A DNA stretch of 64,000 nt, from contig OW388293.1 in the NCBI GenBank assembly GCA_936450465.1, forward strand, positions 24,639,860 to 24,703,859, written 5' to 3'. This DNA is from Gibbula magus. Its lineage: Eukaryota > Mollusca > Gastropoda > Trochida > Trochidae. The position numbers and the translations under genes were made by a program. Below are positions 57,804 through 64,000 of this stretch, one piece after another. The notes beneath the pieces were generated by a model. That model searched no databases, was not told the DNA's origin, and saw nothing but the letters and a program-made list of their open reading frames with translations. Position 1 is the first letter of the stretch. Each line of letters opens with the position of its first letter.

Positions 57804-59161
57804 ATAGCAGCGTTCCTGAAACTATCAAATTCGATCACTGAATCGTACTCTTGATATGCTACTAATGTTAAGGCCCTTGGTGTTGCTTGTGAAAATTTTA
57901 ATTCTAACCCCACTTTTCCCGACACCTTATTATATACGTGACTCTCATCAGCTCCTAAATCTGGTGTCAGATCGATTATGTATATGGAGCTCCCTGCAAC
58001 GAAATCAGAGGGTGTTACAGTATGACAAGCATTACGCCGTAAACCACCTGTATTTCGAAATAAATCTAAATATGTTTCGTACAATTCAGAGGAGAACTCC
58101 TCAAAATTCAAGCAGTATGCTTTTTTACCGACCTCATGACCGTTTACTTTGAGTGCTAAGTGTGTAAGGTTATAATGTTGAAAGTTAAACGGATTTTTAG
58201 TAGGGACACCAGCGAACGCGTCGTTATCAAGAATCCCCAATACCACTCTTTTGGGAACATAGCCGGCAATCAGCTGGTCCGATGTATAATCACGAACACC
58301 TCCTGGAATTTCATGCGCTGTACAGCGTACCTGCGTAATTGGATACTTTACAGATAATCCTCTATTAAGACTATGGATATGACCGCCTCGTATCTGAGGC
58401 GATACAGTGACCTGTCTCACGTAAAATTCGGCGGACATGATATGAGCTACGTAATCTCTATGCTGAGCTCCACCATCGTACATAAGATAGAAGTTAGCTG
58501 GACTACGTATCAATTCTATCTTTAAGGGGACACCATCTATCAAGTACCGATGCTGCATAAACAGATTGCAATGTACACGCCCTACAAGTTCAGTGGGTCT
58601 TGAAGGACATGTTTTAGCTCGCCGTGATACAAATCCTGTGTTCGAATCTTCAGCCCCAACAGTGAGAATGTCAAATGACCCTGCTCTATCTTTAACGAAC
58701 CCCTCAGTAATCAAAGACGTCTGTTCTTGTGAAACATCACAACTCAGCAAGTTTTCAAAATACGCACGATAGGGATATGTTCCAAGGCTATCCCCAAGTT
58801 CGATCTGATTGGCACCAGCTATAACACGAATTTCCCTAAAGAAGCTGTGTAATAAGTTGTTAACTGGTGCAACTATATCTCTACGAGCTGCTACTGCTCC
58901 ATCTGCACCTACCCGGTTTTCTAATCGAGTATCTGTACCGTCTCGTCTCGTTATTTTATAGACTACTCTTAAGTAACATTCTGCTAAATCTATATAGCTG
59001 TTAACAGGGTTTGTTATGTCAAATCTAATTGTACCATCAAGCCCTCCAAGGCCTGTAACGGGGCTGTATTTAACCCATTGACAATTCTCAAAAGTTGTTA
59101 CACGACCAGGGAGACTAAACAGATCTAATTCGCTTTTTCCACATTGTACATACTCAGACAT
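57797..59161 (-). CDS. MCP: Double-jelly-roll major capsid protein (F54H12.2-like)
   Basis: 454 residues. It has the N-terminal strands of the family (VNSYIDLAECYLRVVYKI), VAPVNNLLHSFFREI, and TYPYRAYFENLLS. I recognise these as the hallmark of the proteins annotated in invertebrates as uncharacterized F54H12.2-like, which are Maverick/adintovirus hexon-type capsid proteins. It forms the pseudo-hexameric capsomers of the shell. The length is at the short end for Polinton capsid proteins but normal for this subgroup. It lies between protease and pX-like genes. The frame is intact. Confidence 0.88.
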   Translation of the reverse strand: MSEYVQCGKSELDLFSLPGRVTTFENCQWVKYSPVTGLGGLDGTIRFDITNPVNSYIDLAECYLRVVYKITRRDGTDTRLENRVGADGAVAARRDIVAPVNNLLHSFFREIRVIAGANQIELGDSLGTYPYRAYFENLLSCDVSQEQTSLITEGFVKDRAGSFDILTVGAEDSNTGFVSRRAKTCPSRPTELVGRVHCNLFMQHRYLIDGVPLKIELIRSPANFYLMYDGGAQHRDYVAHIMSAEFYVRQVTVSPQIRGGHIHSLNRGLSVKYPITQVRCTAHEIPGGVRDYTSDQLIAGYVPKRVVLGILDNDAFAGVPTKNPFNFQHYNLTHLALKVNGHEVGKKAYCLNFEEFSSELYETYLDLFRNTGGLRRNACHTVTPSDFVAGSSIYIIDLTPDLGADESHVYNKVSGKVGLELKFSQATPRALTLVAYQEYDSVIEFDSFRNAAIC

Positions 59162-59213
59162 AGTTGTTATGGTGGGGTATTTACAGTCTGCGTTAAAATA
59201 TTACTCTTTGTCT

Positions 59214-59546
59214 CTAACGCGATGATGAACGATTGTTGCCTCTCGACTTGGGCCGTCTTTTCTGTCTCTTTGACTGTCTCGGTTGGAATGAACCAAACAA
59301 GTCAGAGGTCGTGTTTTTAAGAGCCTGCCTGCTCCTGCGTTTTATACTCTCGAGTGGCTTATGTCCGCTAGTGACATCGGACATGACATCTGCAACAGCC
59401 CTTACACCTTCTCTCGCCAACATTTTCCCCGTGGATTTCAGTAGGGGCATAGCTATTTTACCAATTGAACCTAGCAAATTCCCAAGCCCCGCACCGCTCT
59501 GACCATAATGCCTACCCACATAAACTGGAATATGACTGTATTTCAT
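59214..59546 (-). CDS. Small basic pX-like core protein
   Basis: 110 residues. The opening YVGRHYGQSGAGLGNLLGSI is typical of the pX-type protein of Polintons and adintoviruses; the C-terminus is very basic (RQSKRQKRRPKSRG). It is probably a DNA-condensing or membrane-interacting core component processed by the adjacent protease. Its ATG overlaps the stop of the upstream penton-like gene by 4 nt (59543-59546, ATGA), hinting at coupled translation. Confidence 0.7.
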   Translation of the reverse strand: MKYSHIPVYVGRHYGQSGAGLGNLLGSIGKIAMPLLKSTGKMLAREGVRAVADVMSDVTSGHKPLESIKRRSRQALKNTTSDLFGSFQPRQSKRQKRRPKSRGNNRSSSR

Positions 59547-60517
59547 AATGCAGATAATTTTCTAAAGTGTAAAACCACTACTGTCCTCCCACTTTCAAAT
59601 GGCACAGGTTGACCAGTGTCGTCCCTTATAAGTACAGCGACAGAGCGAATCTCGTCGTATTTAAGGTTTACATAGTGAACGGGATTATGATCTTTTGTAT
59701 ACACAATGTCGTTTAGCATAGTCTTGCTAACAGGAACGTAGGTCAACAGTGGAGCCATTGTATGACCAACTATTTGATCTTCTATGATGTCTGTGTAGAC
59801 ATACATGTTATGGAAAATGTGTTCTTTAAGGAAGTTTACACAGGTATCTGCAGAGGGATGGGTCCGGGGGTCCAAATTACACATACCATCTTCCTCGGGT
59901 AGTGTTGTAAATCCTAACATACTAGCTAGGTATTTTGAAACATTAAAGCTAATACCAAAATCTCCTTCCAAATCCTCTGACTCTGCTTGCATGAAATCTT
60001 TCAATTTTGGCTTTTGTAAATAAACCATATCATTACTATAATAGAAATACTCTTGATTTTCCGGGGCGATAAGTTGTACTTTAGATGTTATTATCCCTTG
60101 ATATAATTTGAAAGATTTGGAATATTCTGTTACCCATGCTCTGACAGTCCGATTTACTTGGTAATTCATTACTGACAACAAACGTCGAGTGGTATAATTA
60201 CGGGGTGGTATAACGATATGTGTAAGCGTTTTTGATTCAAAATGGTATTTTTCTTTCACGATTTCACCATCCTTATGAACTGTTTCGTGAACAGGAGTTG
60301 TTACATGTATAGAGAAAATATTTAGGGGTGAAGATAAGTTGTTCCAGGTTACTGGTACTTGAATAGAACTAATGCCGACTTTCCACATATTTCTATCTAA
60401 TTTTAAGGGGTGGGGTAGACTTACAGTGAAAGAATGCTGAGTATTATCAGGCTTGGTGGTAGGATTAGCATCACTCGGTAGTGTAACATAAAAACTGTCC
60501 TTTTCACTAAAATCCAT
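59543..60517 (-). CDS. Penton-like minor capsid protein
   Basis: 324 residues. The N-terminus pairs SFYVTLPSDANP with HSFTVSLPHPLKLD and WKVGISSIQVP, a pattern seen in the single-jelly-roll vertex proteins encoded next to F54H12.2-like capsid genes. No transmembrane segment is present. It would occupy the five-fold vertices of the capsid. The call rests on gene position and recalled family pattern rather than a fold comparison. Confidence 0.75.
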   Translation of the reverse strand: MDFSEKDSFYVTLPSDANPTTKPDNTQHSFTVSLPHPLKLDRNMWKVGISSIQVPVTWNNLSSPLNIFSIHVTTPVHETVHKDGEIVKEKYHFESKTLTHIVIPPRNYTTRRLLSVMNYQVNRTVRAWVTEYSKSFKLYQGIITSKVQLIAPENQEYFYYSNDMVYLQKPKLKDFMQAESEDLEGDFGISFNVSKYLASMLGFTTLPEEDGMCNLDPRTHPSADTCVNFLKEHIFHNMYVYTDIIEDQIVGHTMAPLLTYVPVSKTMLNDIVYTKDHNPVHYVNLKYDEIRSVAVLIRDDTGQPVPFESGRTVVVLHFRKLSAL

Positions 60518-60532
60518 CGTTGATTGTTTGTA

Positions 60533-60793
60533 TCATGTGAAATTGGCATACAAGAGTAGTGGCCTGGATGGTGAGGAGGTTAGATGGTCTAATAAATGAT
60601 AAAGTACTCTGTGTACCCTTTTTATGGTTTTTGCATCGCTATCACCAATGCTGGTACTCAATGACATATATGTACTACATCCAATTATCAGTGAAATTAC
60701 AACTAATACACCAAAGTGTACAGAGAATCTTTTCATTACACTATACATGTTTCTGGCAACCACTGGTCGAACGTTTTCGGATACCCCTTCCAT
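60533..60793 (-). CDS. Small single-span membrane protein overlapping the integrase gene
   Basis: 86 residues. A basic N-terminus (to about residue 25) is followed by one hydrophobic segment, HFGVLVVISLIIGCSTYM, and a polar tail. Its first 58 nt overlap the 3' end of the integrase in another frame, and it ends 15 nt before the penton-like start. Coding is plausible from this packing and the clear membrane segment, but no homologue is recognised. Confidence 0.5.
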   Translation of the reverse strand: MEGVSENVRPVVARNMYSVMKRFSVHFGVLVVISLIIGCSTYMSLSTSIGDSDAKTIKRVHRVLYHLLDHLTSSPSRPLLLYANFT

Positions 60794-61935
60794 CGTACAA
60801 GGATTTCTTTAACACCCGTTTCCTTGTTTACGCGTCTTTTCTCGATTTTCTCAATTTCATATGCTACGGGCTCTGTAACAGGTTGTAGCTCCGGTGCGTA
60901 AAATGTCCCTCTGATCTCATCACCTGCATAATCTCTCAATTTATACACGACTGGGGTCCGGTATTTAACATGTCTTATGACATAAAATATTTCCCTTGTC
61001 CAATTCGCTTCGTATCCTTTTCCAAAACTTCCCTTACCAGTTGATATTCTCACAGGAGTTCCTGGGGGTAAAAGTGCGTGTTCGAGTCTGCTGGTATGTT
61101 TCTTAGCGCTTAGCTGCTTCTGATATTGCATAAAATCCCACACGGCTATTTCATGGTGAGGTGTCTGCACAGATGCTGGTTTGCAATTAATCGATGAGTG
61201 ACGGGTGTTGTTATAACTTTTAACAAGGCTTGGTAATATTTCAATAAACCGTGGTTTGTCTACTGTTGTTAAATATCTCGATAATTTTGTTTTCAGAGTC
61301 CTCTGAAATCTTTCAATAACGCCGCATTTGGTATCGTCATTTTGACTTGTGTAAAATGTTTTACCAAGATGGTGGGCAATGTATTTCTTAAATGTTTTAT
61401 TATTGAATTCCCCTCCCTTATCACTCATCAGACTATCAAATAATCGGGGATGAGCCTTCTTTACAATACGCTGGAATCCCTGTGTTACACTATCAGCCGA
61501 TTTATTTTTAACTGGTTCTACCCAGGCATATTTGCTAAACACATCAATAACACAAAGTAGGTATTTGTATCCAGAATTTATTTTGGAAAGGCTCGTTACA
61601 TCTGACAAATCTGCTTGCCATAGTTGATCTTTGCGACAGACGGTTGAGCTGTAGGGAGTTCTTTCAAAATGTTTGCGCCGGCGTAAATGTAAGGAATAAG
61701 CGGGTTGGGCTCTTATCCACTTACGAAGTTGATGAGGGTTGGGCTTTATACTTCCTTTCTTTATCTTCGCTTCCTGCACACCATTAAGCAAGTTTTCATA
61801 ACTCGTAAATCCCTTATTTGCGGAGTAATATGTCTTCTTTAACCATTTTCTCCAGTATGGTTTAATAGTTATTCCAGCTTTTCCCCTTTTCTCTTTTGGT
61901 TTTCGCTGTTTGATACCTGTTTTGTACATATTCAT
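60736..61935 (-). CDS. INT: Retrovirus-type integrase with chromodomain
   Basis: 399 residues. The catalytic core has D109 (WQADLSDV), D172 (MSDKGGEF) and E208 (GVIERFQR), exactly a DD35E triad. It is followed by an SH3-like region and a C-terminal chromodomain at about 355-398 (YEIEKIEKRRV, ILVRWKGYP, FDQWLPE). It inserts the element into host DNA; the chromodomain may steer it to marked chromatin. The start overlaps the end of the upstream 308-aa gene by 74 nt. An N-terminal zinc finger is not obvious. It sits in the middle of the element rather than at an end. Confidence 0.93.
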   Translation of the reverse strand: MNMYKTGIKQRKPKEKRGKAGITIKPYWRKWLKKTYYSANKGFTSYENLLNGVQEAKIKKGSIKPNPHQLRKWIRAQPAYSLHLRRRKHFERTPYSSTVCRKDQLWQADLSDVTSLSKINSGYKYLLCVIDVFSKYAWVEPVKNKSADSVTQGFQRIVKKAHPRLFDSLMSDKGGEFNNKTFKKYIAHHLGKTFYTSQNDDTKCGVIERFQRTLKTKLSRYLTTVDKPRFIEILPSLVKSYNNTRHSSINCKPASVQTPHHEIAVWDFMQYQKQLSAKKHTSRLEHALLPPGTPVRISTGKGSFGKGYEANWTREIFYVIRHVKYRTPVVYKLRDYAGDEIRGTFYAPELQPVTEPVAYEIEKIEKRRVNKETGVKEILVRWKGYPKTFDQWLPETCIV

Positions 61936-62788
61936 CTGGAGAATCTGACGATGTCGCTCGATAATCTGCGTTCTTTATAGCTGTTCGGGCATACGGATGG
62001 TCCCGCATCATATCGCTTACAATTTCAGCTCCTCCAATTTTCTTAGTTTTTCCTGCAGAAGCTTTCTTCCGTCTTACAAGTTCATACAATATTGAATCAA
62101 TAGGGTCACCTCCTGGGCTAGTGTCAGTACCGAACCTGAGATTGCCTGCTGCACTTACACCAAGCTCCTTACTTTCGTTGATGAATGAAGCAATTTTACG
62201 GCCGTCTTTCTGATATGTCCGTGGTAAATTACTTACAGCATTATCCAAAATAGTCTTTTCAGAGCTGGGACTAAGGCGACGGTGTAAGCCCTGTAAATTA
62301 GCCACTCGGTAATCTGACCAATTCAATCGTTGCGGTACTTGATCTCCAGCCATATGGCTTGTTGGTGTAGTAAACATATCATCTAGAGGTGTTTGCGTTA
62401 CTTGATTAGGCGTAACTAATCTTCCACCATCACTGTCTATTCTTTCACCATCACTGTCTAATCTTTCACCATCAGTATCGTACGTTTGTACATCTTTATC
62501 AACGACTATCTTAGATTTGTTTGAAACCATAGGTAGCGACTTTGTAAGAATTGGTTGCATTTCAATCGCCCTTGACTGTTTCTGTAAATCAAGTGCTTCT
62601 TCAAGAAGTTTATTATAATGATCAATCTTCTTATGGAGATTTGGCTCATGTGTTACCTGATTTATTTCGCGTAAATTACCAACGTGTTGCCGTTGAAGTA
62701 AAGCATTTCTTTCTAAACTGTTACCCTTATTTTTATCCAGTAACCTATTATATGAAACCTCCGGTAAAACTATTAGTCTGCTAGCCAT
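61862..62788 (-). CDS. Polinton protein of unknown function, 308 aa
   Basis: No domain recognised. The N-terminal third is helical and likely coiled coil (HKKIDHYNKLLEEALDLQKQ). The middle holds a short acidic repeat (DSDGER-like, two to three times) coding a low-complexity linker. The C-terminal part is conserved-looking, with GTDTSPGGDPIDSILYELVR and a basic tail. Such proteins sit beside virion genes in related elements and could be a scaffold or minor virion component; this is inference. Confidence 0.7.
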   Translation of the reverse strand: MASRLIVLPEVSYNRLLDKNKGNSLERNALLQRQHVGNLREINQVTHEPNLHKKIDHYNKLLEEALDLQKQSRAIEMQPILTKSLPMVSNKSKIVVDKDVQTYDTDGERLDSDGERIDSDGGRLVTPNQVTQTPLDDMFTTPTSHMAGDQVPQRLNWSDYRVANLQGLHRRLSPSSEKTILDNAVSNLPRTYQKDGRKIASFINESKELGVSAAGNLRFGTDTSPGGDPIDSILYELVRRKKASAGKTKKIGGAEIVSDMMRDHPYARTAIKNADYRATSSDSPDEYVQNRYQTAKTKREKGKSWNNY

Positions 62789-62849
62789 TTGGTTTGAATG
62801 AGTTGTATGTAATGTCCTTATTTTATTATCACTTAAGAGACGAATGAGC

Positions 62850-63218
62850 TTAATTAAACACCCCGACTATCTTCGATACAAGTCCTGTCACAAGTGGTGC
62901 CAAAACGGGTAACAAGAATGGTAATATACCGCCCTTCTGTGTTAAAATCTTTTTCCTTGTATCGTTTGATAAGTGCTTTTTCTGACAAAGCAAATGTAGT
63001 TTCCGTCTATGTGTGTTCAATTTATTTCTCTGAGTAGGTGTCATAGGAACATTACCCGCGTAGATATTAATAGCTGCTTCACTGAACGCATCGAGAACCT
63101 GCTTAGGTAGACTATTTATCACCCTAGTTCTAATTGCTGGTGTTGCCCTACACAAGTAATGTATGATATCAGCATTTTGTTTTACTTTATTTCCACATCG
63201 TCGTACTCGCCCTGACAT
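62850..63218 (-). CDS. Small pVI-like protein
   Basis: 122 residues. Basic and cysteine-containing at the start, then AIRTRVINSLPKQVLDAFSE, GNVPMTPTQRNKLNTHRRKL and a C-terminal QKGGILPFLLPVLAPLVTGL amphipathic/hydrophobic segment. I recognise this architecture from small proteins that recur in Polinton-like and adintovirus-like genomes. A membrane-active, pVI-type role is inferred from the tail only. Confidence 0.65.
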   Translation of the reverse strand: MSGRVRRCGNKVKQNADIIHYLCRATPAIRTRVINSLPKQVLDAFSEAAINIYAGNVPMTPTQRNKLNTHRRKLHLLCQKKHLSNDTRKKILTQKGGILPFLLPVLAPLVTGLVSKIVGVFN

Positions 63219-63220
63219 TA

Positions 63221-63670
63221 TTACTGATTGCTCCGATTAAGCCACGATCTCGGAGGAAGTATTGGAGGTAATGACGTCGTTGTTCGTGTTACTCCCTTTT
63301 TGTAACCCTTTGAATTAGAAAGCCGTGGTTTCTTTAAGATAGCTGACCGTTCATACTGAGTAAAATGATCTTGCTGATCATCAGAGCTACTGTCGTCTGA
63401 ATCGGTTTCGGTTTCATATTCAGATGAACTGTCTACGAAATTATATCTGGTAGATGATTTGTGGTCAGGATTGATATGTTTTTCGTCTTCGCAATACTGT
63501 TCATAATTTGCTTCATATGAACTGTCGGATGTTAGTGTATCGCTATTACTAGACGAGTAAGTAAGAGTGTCATCACTACTACAGGTATCATTTTGAGTTG
63601 CATGTCTACTTTTATCGAGAGATATACAACCCATATTATCTATTCTCTCAAAACTATCATTCAGATTCAT
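63221..63670 (-). CDS. Acidic serine-rich protein of unknown function
   Basis: 149 residues, dominated by Ser, Asp and Glu (SSEYETETDSDDSSSDDQQD) with a short basic/proline C-terminus (LPPILPPRSW). Predicted disordered. It ends 2 nt before the pVI-like start and overlaps the ATPase stop by 4 nt (ATGA). It has no recognisable homologue, but its tight packing supports coding. Confidence 0.6.
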   Translation of the reverse strand: MNLNDSFERIDNMGCISLDKSRHATQNDTCSSDDTLTYSSSNSDTLTSDSSYEANYEQYCEDEKHINPDHKSSTRYNFVDSSSEYETETDSDDSSSDDQQDHFTQYERSAILKKPRLSNSKGYKKGVTRTTTSLPPILPPRSWLNRSNQ

Positions 63671-63999
63671 GGTTTAGGAATGTAGATATCTATTTCTCCG
63701 TGCGGACGATTGAACAGGTTTGCTCGAACTCTAAAATCATCTGGTATTGTCGGAGTTAGGTCGAGCATTAAATAGGTGTGTGGTGATGTGGTAGCTTTAT
63801 GAAAAGCGTCCCTAATAAACTTTGTTTTCCCGGGGAAGATTTTTCTCGCTAGATTTTCAACCTGGGTTTTGTCTCGAGGATTTTTATACACTACAATATG
63901 CGTACAGTTAAGACTTATTGTTCTTTGAAATGGAGTCTTTGCAAAAATATTCTGTTGTATATAAATAATTGAGGTTTGTCTATGATGCGATCTTTTCAC
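63667..63999 (-). CDS. ATP: FtsK/HerA-type DNA-packaging ATPase, C-terminal part
   Basis: Only the last ~110 codons are in the window; the first ATG here is internal, and the Walker A and B motifs lie further right. The visible part carries SIIYIQQNIF, TISLNCTHIVVYKNPRD and VENLARKIFPG, the C-terminal signature of A32-like Polinton packaging ATPases, then HTYLMLDLTP. It pumps genome DNA into the capsid. Confidence 0.85.
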   Translation of the reverse strand: MKRSHHRQTSIIYIQQNIFAKTPFQRTISLNCTHIVVYKNPRDKTQVENLARKIFPGKTKFIRDAFHKATTSPHTYLMLDLTPTIPDDFRVRANLFNRPHGEIDIYIPKP

Positions 64000-64000
64000 A

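Larger units (their letters stand above)
56561..64000 (-). mobile_element. Maverick/Polinton (adintovirus-like) element, left part
   Basis: Eleven minus-strand genes without introns occupy 7.4 kb. They include the diagnostic set: retrovirus-type integrase, adenain-like protease, double-jelly-roll capsid, penton-like capsid and FtsK/HerA packaging ATPase. Such elements are large self-synthesising transposons that can also form virions. Gene gaps are tiny and several genes overlap. All frames within the window are intact, which suggests recent insertion. The element continues past the window; the expected protein-primed DNA polymerase is not in view. Confidence 0.93.

Noticed and set aside
57856..60901. 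Several plus-strand frames opposite the Polinton genes
   Set aside because: Lie antisense to clearly recognised capsid, penton-like and integrase genes; no motif of their own.
63667..64000. Protein-primed DNA polymerase B in the window
   Set aside because: Looked for among the Polinton frames and not found; it is expected to the right of the window.

Overview
The window looks like nuclear DNA of an invertebrate animal, most likely a bivalve mollusc. It is AT-rich, its genes are split by GT-AG introns, it is dense in MITEs, minisatellites and a tRNA-derived SINE, and it carries a Maverick/Polinton-type DNA virus-like element. Nothing bacterial was seen.

Layout. (1) 113-1299, + strand: the last three exons of an SLC1A-family acidic amino acid transporter. 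(2) 1.3-20.5 kb: gene-poor DNA dominated by two large tandem arrays, a 32-bp unit (6.4-10.4 kb) and a 56-bp unit (11.9-18.7 kb). Both show higher-order duplications, and the second is split by a hairpin-bearing insertion. (3) 20545-40869, + strand: a complete 13-exon acid sphingomyelinase gene (signal peptide, saposin B domain, metallophosphoesterase domain with all metal ligands). Its introns hold a Tc1-like element with a MITE nested in it, a SINE, long hairpins and other MITEs. Exon 9 is bracketed by two minisatellites: the upstream one repeats the exon's own splice acceptor about 70 times, and the downstream one repeats its splice donor about 21 times. (4) 41-45 kb: dispersed repeats, including a second copy of a 1.2-1.5 kb foldback-bearing element. 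(5) 45120-about 54045, - strand: a membrane-receptor-like gene or gene remnant built from tandemly duplicated phase 1-1 exons. These encode SUEL/rhamnose-binding-lectin-like and beta-sandwich modules, followed by a transmembrane exon and a cytoplasmic tail. One lectin exon carries a nonsense codon. (6) about 55.3 kb to the window end, - strand: the left part of a Polinton/adintovirus-like element with intact, tightly packed or overlapping genes.

The Polinton genes, from left to right, are: a BIR-domain (IAP-like) protein, an adenain-like protease, a double-jelly-roll major capsid protein, a basic pX-like protein, a penton-like minor capsid protein, a small membrane protein, a DD35E integrase with chromodomain, an unknown 308-aa protein, a pVI-like small protein, an acidic serine-rich protein, and the C-terminus of the packaging ATPase, cut by the window edge. 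Capsid, protease and ATPase form a virion module, and the integrase serves insertion. The BIR protein is a plausible apoptosis-modulating accessory. A protein-primed DNA polymerase is expected beyond the right edge and was not seen.
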